In this document: piece by piece, positions 16,787-26,571 of the stretch
How the letters are laid out: the number at the start of each line of letters is the position of its first letter
How positions within the stretch are numbered: position 1 is the first letter of the stretch
Origin: JAOABV01 sp039801465
GTDB taxonomy: Bacteria; Hydrothermota; Tepidihabitantia; Tepidihabitantales; CAIPLT01
Direction: 5' to 3'
Length of the DNA stretch: 64,000 nucleotides
NCBI GenBank assembly: GCA_039801465.1
Contig: JBDRUT010000003.1
Span: forward strand, 77,429 to 141,428
Made by a program: the position numbers and the translations under genes
The notes under the pieces: model-generated
Told to the model about the DNA's origin: nothing
The model's input: the letters and a program-made list of their open reading frames with translations, nothing else
Database searches by the model: none

Positions 16787-18343
16787 ATGAAAAAGAAAAT
16801 AACCAAAAAGCCAACGCCATCAACAAAAGTTATTCTGCCCAAGATTTCTCCAAAAACAATTTTTATTATTGCCATATTATTGAATCTAATTCTCTCATTA
16901 CTTTTATTTGACCCGAAACTTGAGACCGGCGGTGACAATGCTTTGTATTTGATACTTGGCAAATCAATTATTAGCGGTCAAGGATTTCGGGATATCCATA
17001 ACCCTAATCAGCAACCACATACCACCGTGCCACCGGGTTTTCCTTTTATTTTAGGGATTGGCCAATTACTCTTCGGCAACAATTTTGTTGCAATAAAATT
17101 TATAATCTTACTTTTTTCAATCGGTTCTTTGACAATTGCCTATTATTTATTTAGACACTACTTAGAGAAAGATTATCTTTTACCATTATTCGTCTTTGCC
17201 ACATTACCGATATACCTTCAATACTCATTTGCTTTATTATCCGAAATACCGTTCTTATTTTTCGGGTTGTTGAGTTTTTATCTGTTTGAACTTGCGCTCA
17301 GAAAAGAATCATTGATTTTGCTTATTGCCAGTGCTATTGCCGTTGTCGGTTCCTATTACCTGCGCGCAGCCGGAATCGCATTTATCGTCGCTTTTCTCGG
17401 ATATCTTTTATGGAAACGAAAAATTAAATGGTTCATTATTTTTCTGTTAATCATTTTAGCATTAGTCTTTCCTTGGTTGATGCGCAATTATGCAATTAAT
17501 AAACAAAATCCGTATGTCGATGTCCTATTTGTGCGCAATCCTTATAATTTGCAAAGTGGCAAGATAACATTCGGTGACTTTATCAATCGGATTATTGCTA
17601 ATATTAAAATCTATTTTCTATATGCTTTGCCCCAAATATTTTTGCCTGCAATTAATAATAATGCAATCCTAACGCTATTAGGAATCGTAATCACACTAAT
17701 TGTAATTTTAGGTATCTTTTCTAAAAAAGGCAGAGTTTTTTTGGCTTCAATTATTGGCTTAGTTGTTTATCTTGGTATGCTGATTATCCGTCCAGAAGTT
17801 TGGAGTGGTGACCGATTTCTCCTTCCAGTTGTGCCAATCATTTTGGTTTATATCTTTTTCGGCTTAATCACACTTGAGTCAAAATTCAAGATTAAGAATG
17901 CATTCAAAATACTAGTTGGAGTGCTCTTTATTTTAGTAAATATTATAGCAATTATCCCTCAAGCAAAAATCGCAATTGCCAACAATTCGCTTTATCTTAA
18001 AGGCGAAAAATATGCTGGCTATTCTGCAGATTGGGTAAGATGGTTTGAGACGATTGAATGGATAGATAAAAATATCCCCAAAAATAAAATTATAATGTCA
18101 CGAAAACCAGAATTTGTCTATCTTTTATCTGGGTGTAAATCAATTGGCTATCCATTTACCGAGGACGAAAAACAAGTTAAGGATGCAATTGCCAACAGTG
18201 ATTATATTCTGCTAGATAATTTTTATTGGACCGGAACAACCCGTCGGTATCTTTTGCCGGTTATACAAAAAGAACAAGACAAATATCAAATTGTATATAA
18301 GAGCAATAAACCGGAATTTTATGTCCTACAAGTAAAGAAATAG
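16787..18343 (+). CDS. GT-C integral membrane glycosyltransferase (PMT/ArnT-like)
   Basis: 518 residues with about ten transmembrane helices. A cytosolic KK-rich N-tail leads into helix 1, followed by an outside loop LETGGDNALYL with the acidic catalytic residues typical of GT39/PMT-fold enzymes, and TVPPGFPFILG, the common P-P-x-x-P loop. The C-terminal soluble part (about 400-518) has alternating strands. Such enzymes move a sugar from a polyprenyl-phosphate carrier onto an acceptor on the outer face of the inner membrane. It closes the sugar cluster. Confidence 0.8.
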   Translation: MKKKITKKPTPSTKVILPKISPKTIFIIAILLNLILSLLLFDPKLETGGDNALYLILGKSIISGQGFRDIHNPNQQPHTTVPPGFPFILGIGQLLFGNNFVAIKFIILLFSIGSLTIAYYLFRHYLEKDYLLPLFVFATLPIYLQYSFALLSEIPFLFFGLLSFYLFELALRKESLILLIASAIAVVGSYYLRAAGIAFIVAFLGYLLWKRKIKWFIIFLLIILALVFPWLMRNYAINKQNPYVDVLFVRNPYNLQSGKITFGDFINRIIANIKIYFLYALPQIFLPAINNNAILTLLGIVITLIVILGIFSKKGRVFLASIIGLVVYLGMLIIRPEVWSGDRFLLPVVPIILVYIFFGLITLESKFKIKNAFKILVGVLFILVNIIAIIPQAKIAIANNSLYLKGEKYAGYSADWVRWFETIEWIDKNIPKNKIIMSRKPEFVYLLSGCKSIGYPFTEDEKQVKDAIANSDYILLDNFYWTGTTRRYLLPVIQKEQDKYQIVYKSNKPEFYVLQVKK

Positions 18344-18747
18344 TCATCTTTACTAAGGTTATAGATCATTATTTTCTGTGAATTTCCATAGATAAGATAG
18401 CTATGCGATTATTATTGAATAATATTAAAAACATAGGCCTTTATAATTAAACTAAATACCCTTTGCAAACATTTAGATATTTCAGACCTAAATTTAAAGA
18501 AAAAGAAGCAGAGTAACTTGTAATCAGACCGATCAAGTGTTTAAACCCTTTCTTAAAAGATGGATTTTTAGAAACTATTGCCAAATTGAATGCAACTTCT
18601 TGCACTTTACCGAAATTCAGACTGTTTTTTTTTAACCATCTACAGAGAGACATAATAAAATTTTGTTGGAAATTGAAAATATTTTATTCTATGAATATGA
18701 TAAAAAAGCCATTATTTTTAAATATTTTGTTTTAAGTTATTTGACTG

Positions 18748-18884
18748 ACACAACCAGGTAACATCCGATAGGTGAGACGGTCAGCAACCCACCGGCTTAC
18801 CTGTCCGGCCACCAAATCGACAATCTTTTAGATTGCCCACCTAATTGCTGATTAAGCTAACCAGTGGACTATCAATAAGATAGT
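18748..18884. ncRNA. Candidate structured RNA element, class unknown
   Basis: A GC-rich island in AT-rich surroundings with several helices. CCGATAGGTGAG (18765-18776) pairs with CTTACCTGTCCGG (18796-18808) using two G-T pairs and one bulge. It is capped by CGGT/ACCG (18778-18781/18791-18794) with a nine-base loop. CAATCT/AGATTG (18821-18826/18830-18835) and ACTATC/GATAGT (18868-18873/18879-18884) form two further hairpins. TAGGTG (18769-18774) could instead pair with CACCTA (18838-18843), an alternative fold. No signature of RNase P, SRP, tmRNA or a known riboswitch was found. Strand is unknown. Confidence 0.35.
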
Positions 18885-19623
18885 ATAATATATTGTCTAA
18901 TCGATTATCCATCGGGTTAAACAGACCGGTTGTTGAAGATATCGCTAATTTATTCTATTTTATGAATTAATAATGAAAGATAAGACTGATTGATTCATCC
19001 TGAATTAGTTGCCGCAATTGTGTATCGTTAAAAACAACAGTATGGTAAATTAAAAACCTAATGAAAGGGATATGCCGATTTTTGATTTAAAAAAATTTCA
19101 CAAACAATATATTGCAGACAAAATTTAGCCTTTTCCATAATCTAAAAAGTTATACATATATATAAACATAAAATCAAGGAAAATTTTTATCTAATCCTTT
19201 GAATTATAAAGAATAAAGCGAAATTTTACCGAAATGATGGTATGACTCCCCCTGCAGAGTAGTAAGCCCAAAAAGTTATGTAAAAGATTGTATAGCAGTT
19301 TTTCTTTTATCATTTTTAAAATCTTATCGATTAAAACATCTAGTTGGAAATCGGTTAAAGAACCTTTTATCGGGTTTTTTTTATTAGACTTATACAAATT
19401 CTTTTGGGTTTTATAATTAGTCACAACTTAGAAAGTGTAATGGTAAGTTTTAGACAAAGTGGATTTTTGAATCAAAAAATTCATTATAGAAATTACCAGA
19501 ATATTGGATATTATAGTTGCATTAAAGCTTTTTCAAACAGTAATTTTTAATGATTTTTGCATAGTCTTATTTGCCATTATATTTTTTCTACGAAACTTCT
19601 TGGTTATCTTCTAAATTAATTTC

Positions 19624-19653
19624 TTGACTGATTAATTGAATTTATAATATAAT
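19624..19653 (+). promoter_or_regulatory. Promoter of the iron-sulfur protein gene
   Basis: TTGACT (19624-19629) and a perfect TATAAT (19648-19653) are separated by 18 bases; a second TATAAT overlaps at 19643-19648. The predicted start is near 19660. A nine-codon frame (19671-19700) ends right at the ATG of the gene. Confidence 0.5.
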
Positions 19654-19700
19654 ATTTTAAGACAATAAAAATGAATTTAATATCTTTTACAGGAGATTAA

Positions 19701-20549
19701 ATGTGTGAATTTTGTGAAAAGCATGGCGAAGGCAAGAAATGGTATTTACAGATGAAAAATTATTCTCGCGAACTTTTAACTGAAAAACTAACTCCGGCAC
19801 AACAAGCAATTGTTAAAACTAAGACTCGACGTCATTGGTTAATTAATTTCTATCGGTCTTTCACCTTCCACAGTCAACCGATAGGAGATTTACCCAACAT
19901 ATTGAAATTATCAACCGAACCTAAGACCGAAGAACAGATTGTTTACGAGGCTAAAGTTGAACATTTTGGTCAAGTATTGCCAATTGAAGATGTTGAGAAA
20001 GTAATTGACCTGGTCAATAATATTACTCGTCTACCCTGTGGTTGTCGTTATATCACAACAGGCAAATCCGATGAGCGCTACTGCTTTGGTGTCTCAGTCG
20101 GTCCCCTTGGCAGTAAAGGCACTGAACCTGACTCGTCATTTGAAGTACTTTGTAAAGACCAAGCTAAAAAACTTTTTCGTCAGTTTGACCAAGAAGGTTT
20201 AATACATTCTATCTGGACTGGAGTAACTCCATTTATTATTGGTATTTGTAATTGCGATTATGATTGTTTGGCTTATCGCAGTTATATTGTAAACAACGGA
20301 CCTTCTTATTATTTTCGTGCGGAATATATTTGTGAAGTCAATTGGGATTTATGCCGTGGCTGCAAAAAATGTATTCAACAGTGTCAATTTTCTGCGCTTT
20401 ACTATTCCATATCAAATCAAAAAGTCTATATCAATCCCAGAAAATGTTTTGGCTGTGGCGTTTGTCGAAGTGTCTGCTCTCAAAATGCCATTAGTTTAAT
20501 ACTCAGAGAAAAAAGTCCAGAGGCAAAAGATCTCTGGCTTAAAAAATAG
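19701..20549 (+). CDS. Two-cluster 4Fe-4S ferredoxin-domain protein
   Basis: 282 residues. The N-terminus has MCEFCEKHGEGKKW, a CxxC opening seen in a group of uncharacterised iron-sulfur proteins. A middle region has LPCGCRY and ICNCDYDC, further Cys pairs. The C-terminal part (about 218-270) holds two classical 4Fe-4S motifs, CRGCKKCIQQC and CFGCGVCRSVC. It is likely a cytosolic electron carrier or an accessory to a redox enzyme; no partner enzyme is adjacent. GGAG precedes the ATG. The methyltransferase gene follows after 10 bases. Confidence 0.8.
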   Translation: MCEFCEKHGEGKKWYLQMKNYSRELLTEKLTPAQQAIVKTKTRRHWLINFYRSFTFHSQPIGDLPNILKLSTEPKTEEQIVYEAKVEHFGQVLPIEDVEKVIDLVNNITRLPCGCRYITTGKSDERYCFGVSVGPLGSKGTEPDSSFEVLCKDQAKKLFRQFDQEGLIHSIWTGVTPFIIGICNCDYDCLAYRSYIVNNGPSYYFRAEYICEVNWDLCRGCKKCIQQCQFSALYYSISNQKVYINPRKCFGCGVCRSVCSQNAISLILREKSPEAKDLWLKK

Positions 20550-20559
20550 AAGGGCGAAT

Positions 20560-21135
20560 ATGTTCAAAAAATCAAAACCCGAACAACTTAATAAAAAAGC
20601 AGCATCATCACAAAATAAACCACAAGAAGTAATAAAAAGTCTTAATATAAGACCCGGTGATATAATTGCTGATATCGGTTCCGGTGGTGGTTTTTATGCG
20701 TTAGAATTTGCTAAAAAAACTACGGAAACGGGCAAAGTTTATGCTTTGGATACGAACCCGATTTTTTTAGATTATATTAAAGAGCAAATCAAAAGCCAAG
20801 GTATAAAAAATATTGAGCCTATTCTTGTAAAAAATAATGATATCGGGTTATCGGAACGAAGTATTGATTTGATATTTATGAGAAATGTCTATCATCATTT
20901 GCCTGAACCGATTAAATATTTTGCGCGCTTAAAAAAATATCTAAAACCCAACGGTCGGATTGCAATCATTGAATACAACAAACCGCGTCCGTTTTTATTT
21001 CGCCTGTTCCATCGTGGACGCCACTATACTCCAGAATCCGAAATCGTTGATACATTAATTCGTTGCGGCTTTATAATTTCAAATCGATTTGACTTCTTAT
21101 CTGACCAGTCATTTGTCATATTCAGAAAAGAATGA
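20560..21135 (+). CDS. Class I SAM-dependent methyltransferase
   Basis: 191 residues. The SAM loop ADIGSGGGFYALEFA (about 37-51), the acidic LDTNP end of strand 2 and the IFMRNVYHHLPEP motif (about 107-119) define a UbiE/Methyltransf_11-type enzyme. The substrate cannot be read from sequence. It is 10 bases downstream of the iron-sulfur gene and probably in its operon, with GGGCG just before the ATG as a weak ribosome site. Confidence 0.82.
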   Translation: MFKKSKPEQLNKKAASSQNKPQEVIKSLNIRPGDIIADIGSGGGFYALEFAKKTTETGKVYALDTNPIFLDYIKEQIKSQGIKNIEPILVKNNDIGLSERSIDLIFMRNVYHHLPEPIKYFARLKKYLKPNGRIAIIEYNKPRPFLFRLFHRGRHYTPESEIVDTLIRCGFIISNRFDFLSDQSFVIFRKE

Positions 21136-21611
21136 ATCCAAAGAGTTGAAAATTTCTGAATTCTTAGTAGTCGGCTAAAGTAGAATTAGGTAAAAATTTA
21201 AATCGCGAACGTCCAAACTTAGTAGCAAGAGTTCATTGAAATAATACACCAGACCGATATATTAATTAAAACTTAATAAATTAAAACCAATACCAGCAAT
21301 TATATTTTAAAAACATAGGTTTGATCGGATAATCCTCTTCATTCAGCAAAATATCTAAGTATAAATAAATCATAAGCTTAAAACCCCTACATCTATTTTT
21401 CTCTCTTTTTTACTTAAAATTTTTATTTTCAAGATAACTTCTTTATTTTCATAATGATAAGAAATTACGATTTTAAAGATTTTGCTTGACAAATTCAAAT
21501 TTTATATTTAACTTTAATTAGTCAGTAAGATGATTTGGTGTAGATAATATTCGGCGTTAAGATTTCCAGTATTTAAAATTATATTTGATATTTAGACAAG
21601 ATAAATATTGG

Positions 21612-21707
21612 GCGGTCGTAATGTTAGCAATCTTCATAGAGTAGGCGCATAGCGCACCAATCTAAGAATATAAAAACAGACTCTTTTAGAAGATGCTTTA
21701 CGACCGC
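21612..21707 (+). ncRNA. Candidate rod-shaped small RNA with terminator-like end
   Basis: Three nested helices form a single rod: GCGGTCGTAA (21612-21621) with TTACGACCGC (21698-21707), perfect; AGCAATCTTC (21626-21635) with GAAGATGCT (21689-21697), one bulge; AGAGT (21638-21642) with ACTCT (21680-21684). The tip contains GGCGC-ATA-GCGC. The 3' strand is continuous and is followed by TTTTATTATATT, as in an intrinsic terminator. No open frame covers it. The apical GGAA motif of SRP RNA is absent and it is too short for normal 6S RNA. The plus strand is preferred because of the T-run. Confidence 0.5.
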
Positions 21708-22402
21708 TTTTATTATATTCAAAAAATCAATACTGTCAATACTCAGTATCATATAATAATATATTTTTATCTTAGATGTTTTAATTCTAAAAATTACCCT
21801 AATTCTGTACTCAAACTGTAAATATTATGGATAATTAGTTTTATAAAAAGTATTTGAAAATACTAATTGCATTTTACTTTTTATATTATGTTTTTTTGGT
21901 GATAGAAATTTTATTACGGCGGTTCTTCTATGAATAAGAAACTCCTAAATCCCATGAAATATTGTTTTTATTCTAATTTTCGGACTTTTTTCTCTATTTC
22001 TTTCTCATTACCTTGCTTGCTTATTTATTCTTCAGTTTTTTTGTTTGTCTTGTTGTTTTCATTGCTGTCATTCTGAGTTTTTCCGCATCGGATGGATACG
22101 AAATATTTTCAACATCATTTTTAGGTCCTGGCTTTCAGAATTATAATCTAATTTTTTTGTCACCTTGAACAAACTGAAGATTTTCTTGGAAAATATTTCA
22201 GTCCAGTTATCATCCTGAATTAAGTTTACAATTTAAACGCACAGGTGTAAATCACAAACTGGATAGTGGAATAAGAGAGGGACTTTTCCAGTATTTTTAT
22301 AATGGTTTTCGCCCCCAAAAAGATATTCAGAACAAATTTCATAGACACCTACAACAGAAATCCAACATTTTTATTTTTGTAGAAGATACCAAAATATTTT
22401 TG

Positions 22403-22430
22403 TTGACAAATTAAAAAAAATATGTAGATT
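22403..22430 (+). promoter_or_regulatory. Promoter of rpsO-pnp
   Basis: TTGACA (22403-22408), a 16-base spacer and TAGATT (22425-22430) lie about 80 bases before rpsO. Confidence 0.5.
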
Positions 22431-22513
22431 ATGGTATATGTTAGGTATATTATGTAATAAAATGGATGATACGCTTTCCCATTATAAAAAATCTAATTGT
22501 GCTGGGAGGCATT

Positions 22514-22786
22514 ATGGCTTTATCTAAAGAGATAAAGAGAAAGTTAATAAGTGAGTATCGGTTACATGAGACCGATACTGGTTCACCTGAAGTTCAAATT
22601 GTAATCTTAACTGAACGCATTAATCTTTTAACCGAACATCTCAAAGCTCATCCGAAAGATAAACACTCACGGCGAGGATTAATCAAGATGGTTAACGAGC
22701 GCAGGCGTCACTTAAATTATCTCTATGAGCATCATCGCGACCGATACAAAGCAATTGTTGAAAAATTAGGCTTGCGTGGAGTATGA
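22514..22786 (+). CDS. rpsO: 30S ribosomal protein S15
   Basis: 90 residues from ATG 22514, which follows GGGAGG; the frame is open upstream but those residues are not family-like. Four-helix S15 marks: LHETDTGSPEVQIVILTERINLLTEHLK region (residues 17-44), HSRRGL and RRRHLNYL. S15 binds the central domain of 16S rRNA and in many bacteria controls its own translation. The order rpsO-pnp-M16 peptidase is widely conserved. Confidence 0.97.
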   Translation: MALSKEIKRKLISEYRLHETDTGSPEVQIVILTERINLLTEHLKAHPKDKHSRRGLIKMVNERRRHLNYLYEHHRDRYKAIVEKLGLRGV

Positions 22787-22923
22787 AAAATATAATTAAA
22801 AGAGATAAGTGTATTCAATATAAATTAATTATTGAAAAATCAAGTCTGTGTGCTGAATAAAGATAAGTTTATTATTTTATGAACAAAAAATTAGCGCCGA
22901 GATGTATTCAGGCCAATTAGACA

Positions 22924-25059
22924 ATGAAAAAGGTTGAGATTGAGATTAATAAAAGAAAATTATCGTTAGAAACCGGTCTTTTAGCCCGCCAGGCTTCAGG
23001 AAGTGTTTTAGTACGTTATGGTGATACTGTAGTATTGGTGAGCGCGGTATTTAATAAGGAAGTATCTTTAGACCAAGGATTTTTACCCCTGACAGTTGAT
23101 TATCGAGAACCGACTTATGCTGCGGGTAAAATTCCCGGTGGTTTTTTTAAGCGTGAAGGTAAACCGCGTGACAAAGAGATTTTAGTCTCAAGATTAATGG
23201 ACCGACCAATCAGACCGCTTTTTCCTAAAGAATATAATAACGAAACTCAAATCACCGGTTTTTTGCTATCAAGTGATTTAGAAAATGAAGGCGATTTTTT
23301 AGGGATTATTGGCGCTTCTAGTGCTCTGCTTATCTCGGAAATTCCTTATACCACTCCAATTGGTGCAGTCCGGGTTGCGAAAATTGATGGCGATTTTATT
23401 ATTAATCCCTTACTTTCTGAACAAGACCGCGCTACCTTGAACTTAATTGTTTGTGGCACGAAAGACTCAATTGTAATGCTTGAAGGCGGTGCCAAGGAAA
23501 TAAGTAATGAAGATTTTATCGCCGCATTAAAATTTGCTCAACCGGAAATTCAAAAAATTATTGAAATGCAAGAAGAATTGCGTAATGCAGTAGGAAAACC
23601 CAAAATAGATATTGAGGAATTATATTCTAAAACCAAATTAATTAAAGAACAAGAATTGAAGAATCTAATAATCGATAAAGCATTACAAAACGGAGTCTGT
23701 GATGCTAATAATATTCAAGATAAAGAACAACGCCAATCCGCAATTGTAGAAATAATTAATAGGATTACCGAAGAGTTAGAAACAAATTATCCTAATTGTA
23801 AGACAAAAGTAATCGCTGTGGTCGATGATTTACTTAGAACAGATATGCGACAGCGCATTCTTACAACCGGTATTAGATTAGATGGTCGAACTGCAACCGA
23901 AATTCGTCCCATTACTTGTGCCATTGGTATCTTACCACGCACTCATGGTTCAGCAATCTTTACGCGTGGTCAAACGCAATGTCTTGCGGTCACAACTCTA
24001 GGTACAAAACAGGATGAACAGATTGTCGAAGACATTGAACGCCAGGAATCAAAATCATTTATGCTCCATTATAATTTTCCGGGGTTTTCTACAGGTGAGG
24101 TCCGACCGTTACGCGGTCCAGGACGTCGGGAAATTGGACATGGTGCTTTAGCTGAACGAGCTATTGAGCCGGTTTTGCCGCCGGAAGAGACGTTTCCTTA
24201 TACGATTCGAGTTGTCTCTGATATTTTAGAATCAAATGGTTCATCTTCGATGGCAACTGTTTGTAGTGCATCCTTATCATTAATGGATGCAGGTGTTCCA
24301 ATAAAACACGCGGTTGCAGGAATTTCAATTGGGTTAATAAAAGAAGCAGATAAATATGTTTTACTTACAGATATTATTGGTGCTGAAGACCATTATGGAG
24401 ATATGGACTTTAAGATTGCAGGAACGAAAAATGGTATTACCGCAATCCAACTTGATTTGAAGATTACCGGAGTACCAATTTCAATATTAGAACAAGCAGT
24501 TAATGAAGCCACTCGGGTTCGTTATGAAATTCTTTCGATAATGTCTAAAACCATTGAAGCACCGCGAACCAGTATTTCCCAATATGCTCCGCGGATTACT
24601 GCTTTCAAAATTAAAAAGGAAAAGATTGGAGATGTTATCGGGCCGGGTGGTAAAGTAATTCGGAAAATTATTGAAGAAACCGGCGCAGAAATTAATATCG
24701 AAGATTCTGGCGAAGTTACTATTTCTGCACCTAGTGCTGAGCAACTTGCTAAAGCCCGTGACCGAATCTTAGAAATTACTGAAGAGGTAGAAGTTGGTAA
24801 AATCTATACGGGAGTAGTTAAAAGAATTACTAATTTCGGTGCTTTTGTTGAAATCTTACCTGGTAAAGAAGGGTTAGTCCATATTTCTCAACTTGCTCCC
24901 TATCGGGTAAAGAATGTCTCGGATGTGGTAAAAGTTGGCGACCGAATCCGCGTCAAGGTAACAGAAATTGATGATATGGGACGAGTGAATCTTTCTAAAC
25001 GAAAGGCGGAAACAGGGTCTAATGGTAAAAATCGTATGGACCGACGCGAAAAAATCTAA
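22924..25059 (+). CDS. pnp: Polyribonucleotide nucleotidyltransferase (PNPase)
   Basis: 711 residues, full length. Two RNase PH domains (about 1-215 and 310-545), with the second carrying the FxTRGxTQ-like FTRGQTQ and the DIIGAEDHYGDMDFK active-site region. A KH domain follows (IGPGGKVIRKI, about 577-587), then an S1 domain (GKIYTGVVKRITNFGAFVEI, about 620-690). PNPase degrades RNA 3' to 5' using phosphate. No strong ribosome site before ATG 22924. Confidence 0.97.
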   Translation: MKKVEIEINKRKLSLETGLLARQASGSVLVRYGDTVVLVSAVFNKEVSLDQGFLPLTVDYREPTYAAGKIPGGFFKREGKPRDKEILVSRLMDRPIRPLFPKEYNNETQITGFLLSSDLENEGDFLGIIGASSALLISEIPYTTPIGAVRVAKIDGDFIINPLLSEQDRATLNLIVCGTKDSIVMLEGGAKEISNEDFIAALKFAQPEIQKIIEMQEELRNAVGKPKIDIEELYSKTKLIKEQELKNLIIDKALQNGVCDANNIQDKEQRQSAIVEIINRITEELETNYPNCKTKVIAVVDDLLRTDMRQRILTTGIRLDGRTATEIRPITCAIGILPRTHGSAIFTRGQTQCLAVTTLGTKQDEQIVEDIERQESKSFMLHYNFPGFSTGEVRPLRGPGRREIGHGALAERAIEPVLPPEETFPYTIRVVSDILESNGSSSMATVCSASLSLMDAGVPIKHAVAGISIGLIKEADKYVLLTDIIGAEDHYGDMDFKIAGTKNGITAIQLDLKITGVPISILEQAVNEATRVRYEILSIMSKTIEAPRTSISQYAPRITAFKIKKEKIGDVIGPGGKVIRKIIEETGAEINIEDSGEVTISAPSAEQLAKARDRILEITEEVEVGKIYTGVVKRITNFGAFVEILPGKEGLVHISQLAPYRVKNVSDVVKVGDRIRVKVTEIDDMGRVNLSKRKAETGSNGKNRMDRREKI

Positions 25060-25153
25060 TGTTAATTTTCAAAACTACAAGCATAAGTTTGTCTTTTCAC
25101 CCTGTGGCTAAGCCTATTTCAAAGACCAAAAAGTTTCCGCATCTAAGATTTTA

Positions 25154-26470
25154 ATGGAAAACATACAGAAAACTAAAATTAATAATAATATTCAACTAAT
25201 AACAGAAGAAATTCCGTTTCTTAATTCCGCATCGTTAGGTATATTTTTTAATCAAGGGTCAAGAAATGAAAAAAAAGATATTCAAGGTATTACCCATCTT
25301 ATTGAACATATGCTCCTCAAAGGCACGAAATATAAGACCGCGACGGAAATTTCTCATTTTGTCGAATCCCGCGGTAGTATCATTGACGCTTTTACCGGTA
25401 AAGAATCAACTGGCATCTATAGTCGTTTTCTGGTCGATAACTCGTGTTTTGAATCTATGGCTGATTTATTATGTGAAATTGTTATTGATTCGGTTTTTGA
25501 TGAGCAAGAATTGGAAAAAGAAAAAAATGTCATCTTCCAGGAAATTTTAGAGAGTCAGGAAGACCCGTCCGATTGTGCGTTTTCATTATTATTTACTGCA
25601 CTCTTTCCTAACCATCCGCTGTCTTTTCAAATTGCTGGTACACTTGACACAATTCAAAATATCAACCGGAACTATTTAGTGAATCATTACCATCATAATC
25701 ATTTAAGATCAAAAATTTGTATTGTCGCAGTTGGTAAAGTAAATCATAATGAAAATGTGACTAAATTTAAAGATAAGTTCAGCATTTTATCATCAGCAGA
25801 AATAACAAAGAATAGTTTCTTCACACCAGCGCAACCACAATATGCAGTAGGTATTCAACCGAGAACTGATTTGAATCAAGTTTATTGTGTTTTAGGTACG
25901 GATACTTTCTCCTATTCAGATAAACGAAAATATGCTTTGTCAGTAATTAATACTGCTTTAGGCGGTTCTTTATCATCTCGGTTATTTCAACGCCTTCGGG
26001 AAAAAGAAGGTTTGGTTTATACAATTTCTACTTTTGGTGATTTGTATGTTGATATCGGCGTTTGGGGATTATATTTTATCACCGATAACAAAAATCTGAC
26101 GCGCGTCTTGAATATAATTTTTGAGGAAAACCAGAAGTTGCGGAGAGAAAAATTGACCCAGAAAGAATTTGAACTGGCAGTAAATTTTTGTAAAGGCAGT
26201 TTAGTCTTGGGTTTAGAAAATCCGATGTCCCGAATGATGCGCATCGGCAAAAATGAACTGTTGCTCAATGAGATCATTCCTATTGAAGAGACACTAAATC
26301 GCTATACCCAATTGACTTTGGATGATGTTAATAGTATTATTGACGAAGTTATTAAACCTAATTTTTCCGCTGGAATTGTCGGACCAATTAATGAGCTCGA
26401 AATCAAAAAATTAGAATTTATGCCAGAAAATATCTTCATAAAAGATACCGAATGTAAAAATAATCATTGA
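25154..26470 (+). CDS. M16 family zinc peptidase (processing-peptidase-like)
   Basis: 438 residues. The inverted zinc motif HLIEH (48-52), with the distal Glu in the ELEKEKNVIFQEI helix (about 120-132), indicates an active M16 subunit of the mitochondrial-processing-peptidase/YmxG type. The second half (about 200-430), including GGSLSSRLFQRLREKEGLVY, is the inactive-fold substrate-clamp domain. Synteny with pnp is conserved across many phyla. Substrates are unknown. Confidence 0.92.
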   Translation: MENIQKTKINNNIQLITEEIPFLNSASLGIFFNQGSRNEKKDIQGITHLIEHMLLKGTKYKTATEISHFVESRGSIIDAFTGKESTGIYSRFLVDNSCFESMADLLCEIVIDSVFDEQELEKEKNVIFQEILESQEDPSDCAFSLLFTALFPNHPLSFQIAGTLDTIQNINRNYLVNHYHHNHLRSKICIVAVGKVNHNENVTKFKDKFSILSSAEITKNSFFTPAQPQYAVGIQPRTDLNQVYCVLGTDTFSYSDKRKYALSVINTALGGSLSSRLFQRLREKEGLVYTISTFGDLYVDIGVWGLYFITDNKNLTRVLNIIFEENQKLRREKLTQKEFELAVNFCKGSLVLGLENPMSRMMRIGKNELLLNEIIPIEETLNRYTQLTLDDVNSIIDEVIKPNFSAGIVGPINELEIKKLEFMPENIFIKDTECKNNH

Positions 26471-26571
26471 ATGATTTTATGAATATGTTAATAATTGTGG
26501 GGAATAAAAAAGTCAGCGAATTTCCCCAGCATCGTATAAAAATATACCAAGTAAAACCATGGAGGTAAATT

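Larger units (their letters stand above)
18344..19700. other. Long gap between the sugar cluster and the iron-sulfur gene
   Basis: No convincing gene. Small minus-strand frames at 18447-18653 and 19191-19424 lack ribosome sites and one starts with GTG. The region is strongly AT-rich except for 18748-18884, which is GC-rich and foldable and is listed separately. A promoter for the next gene is at 19624-19653. Confidence 0.5.
21136..22513. other. Long gap with a structured RNA candidate and decayed dispersed repeat
   Basis: No convincing gene over about 1.4 kb. It contains the rod-like RNA candidate (21612-21707), a partial TGTCATTCTGAG element near 22067 related to the repeat at 63.5 kb, and the rpsO promoter at 22403. 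TTGACA at 21486-21491 has only a weak -10. Confidence 0.5.

Noticed and set aside
18447..18653. 68-codon minus-strand frame
   Set aside because: No ribosome site or promoter, and no recognisable fold; probably chance.
18748..18884. RNase P, SRP RNA or tmRNA at the GC-rich island
   Set aside because: CCAGGTAAC and CCGGCTTA resemble RNase P pieces, but the essential GAGGAAAGTCC core, the SRP GGAA domain and the tmRNA tRNA-like ends are missing on both strands.
19191..19424. 77-codon minus-strand frame
   Set aside because: GTG start without ribosome site, low-complexity K/L/N sequence in an AT-rich gap.
21612..21707. 6S or SRP RNA identity for the rod-like RNA
   Set aside because: It is too short for 6S RNA with its large central bubble, and lacks the conserved SRP apical sequence; left as unknown.
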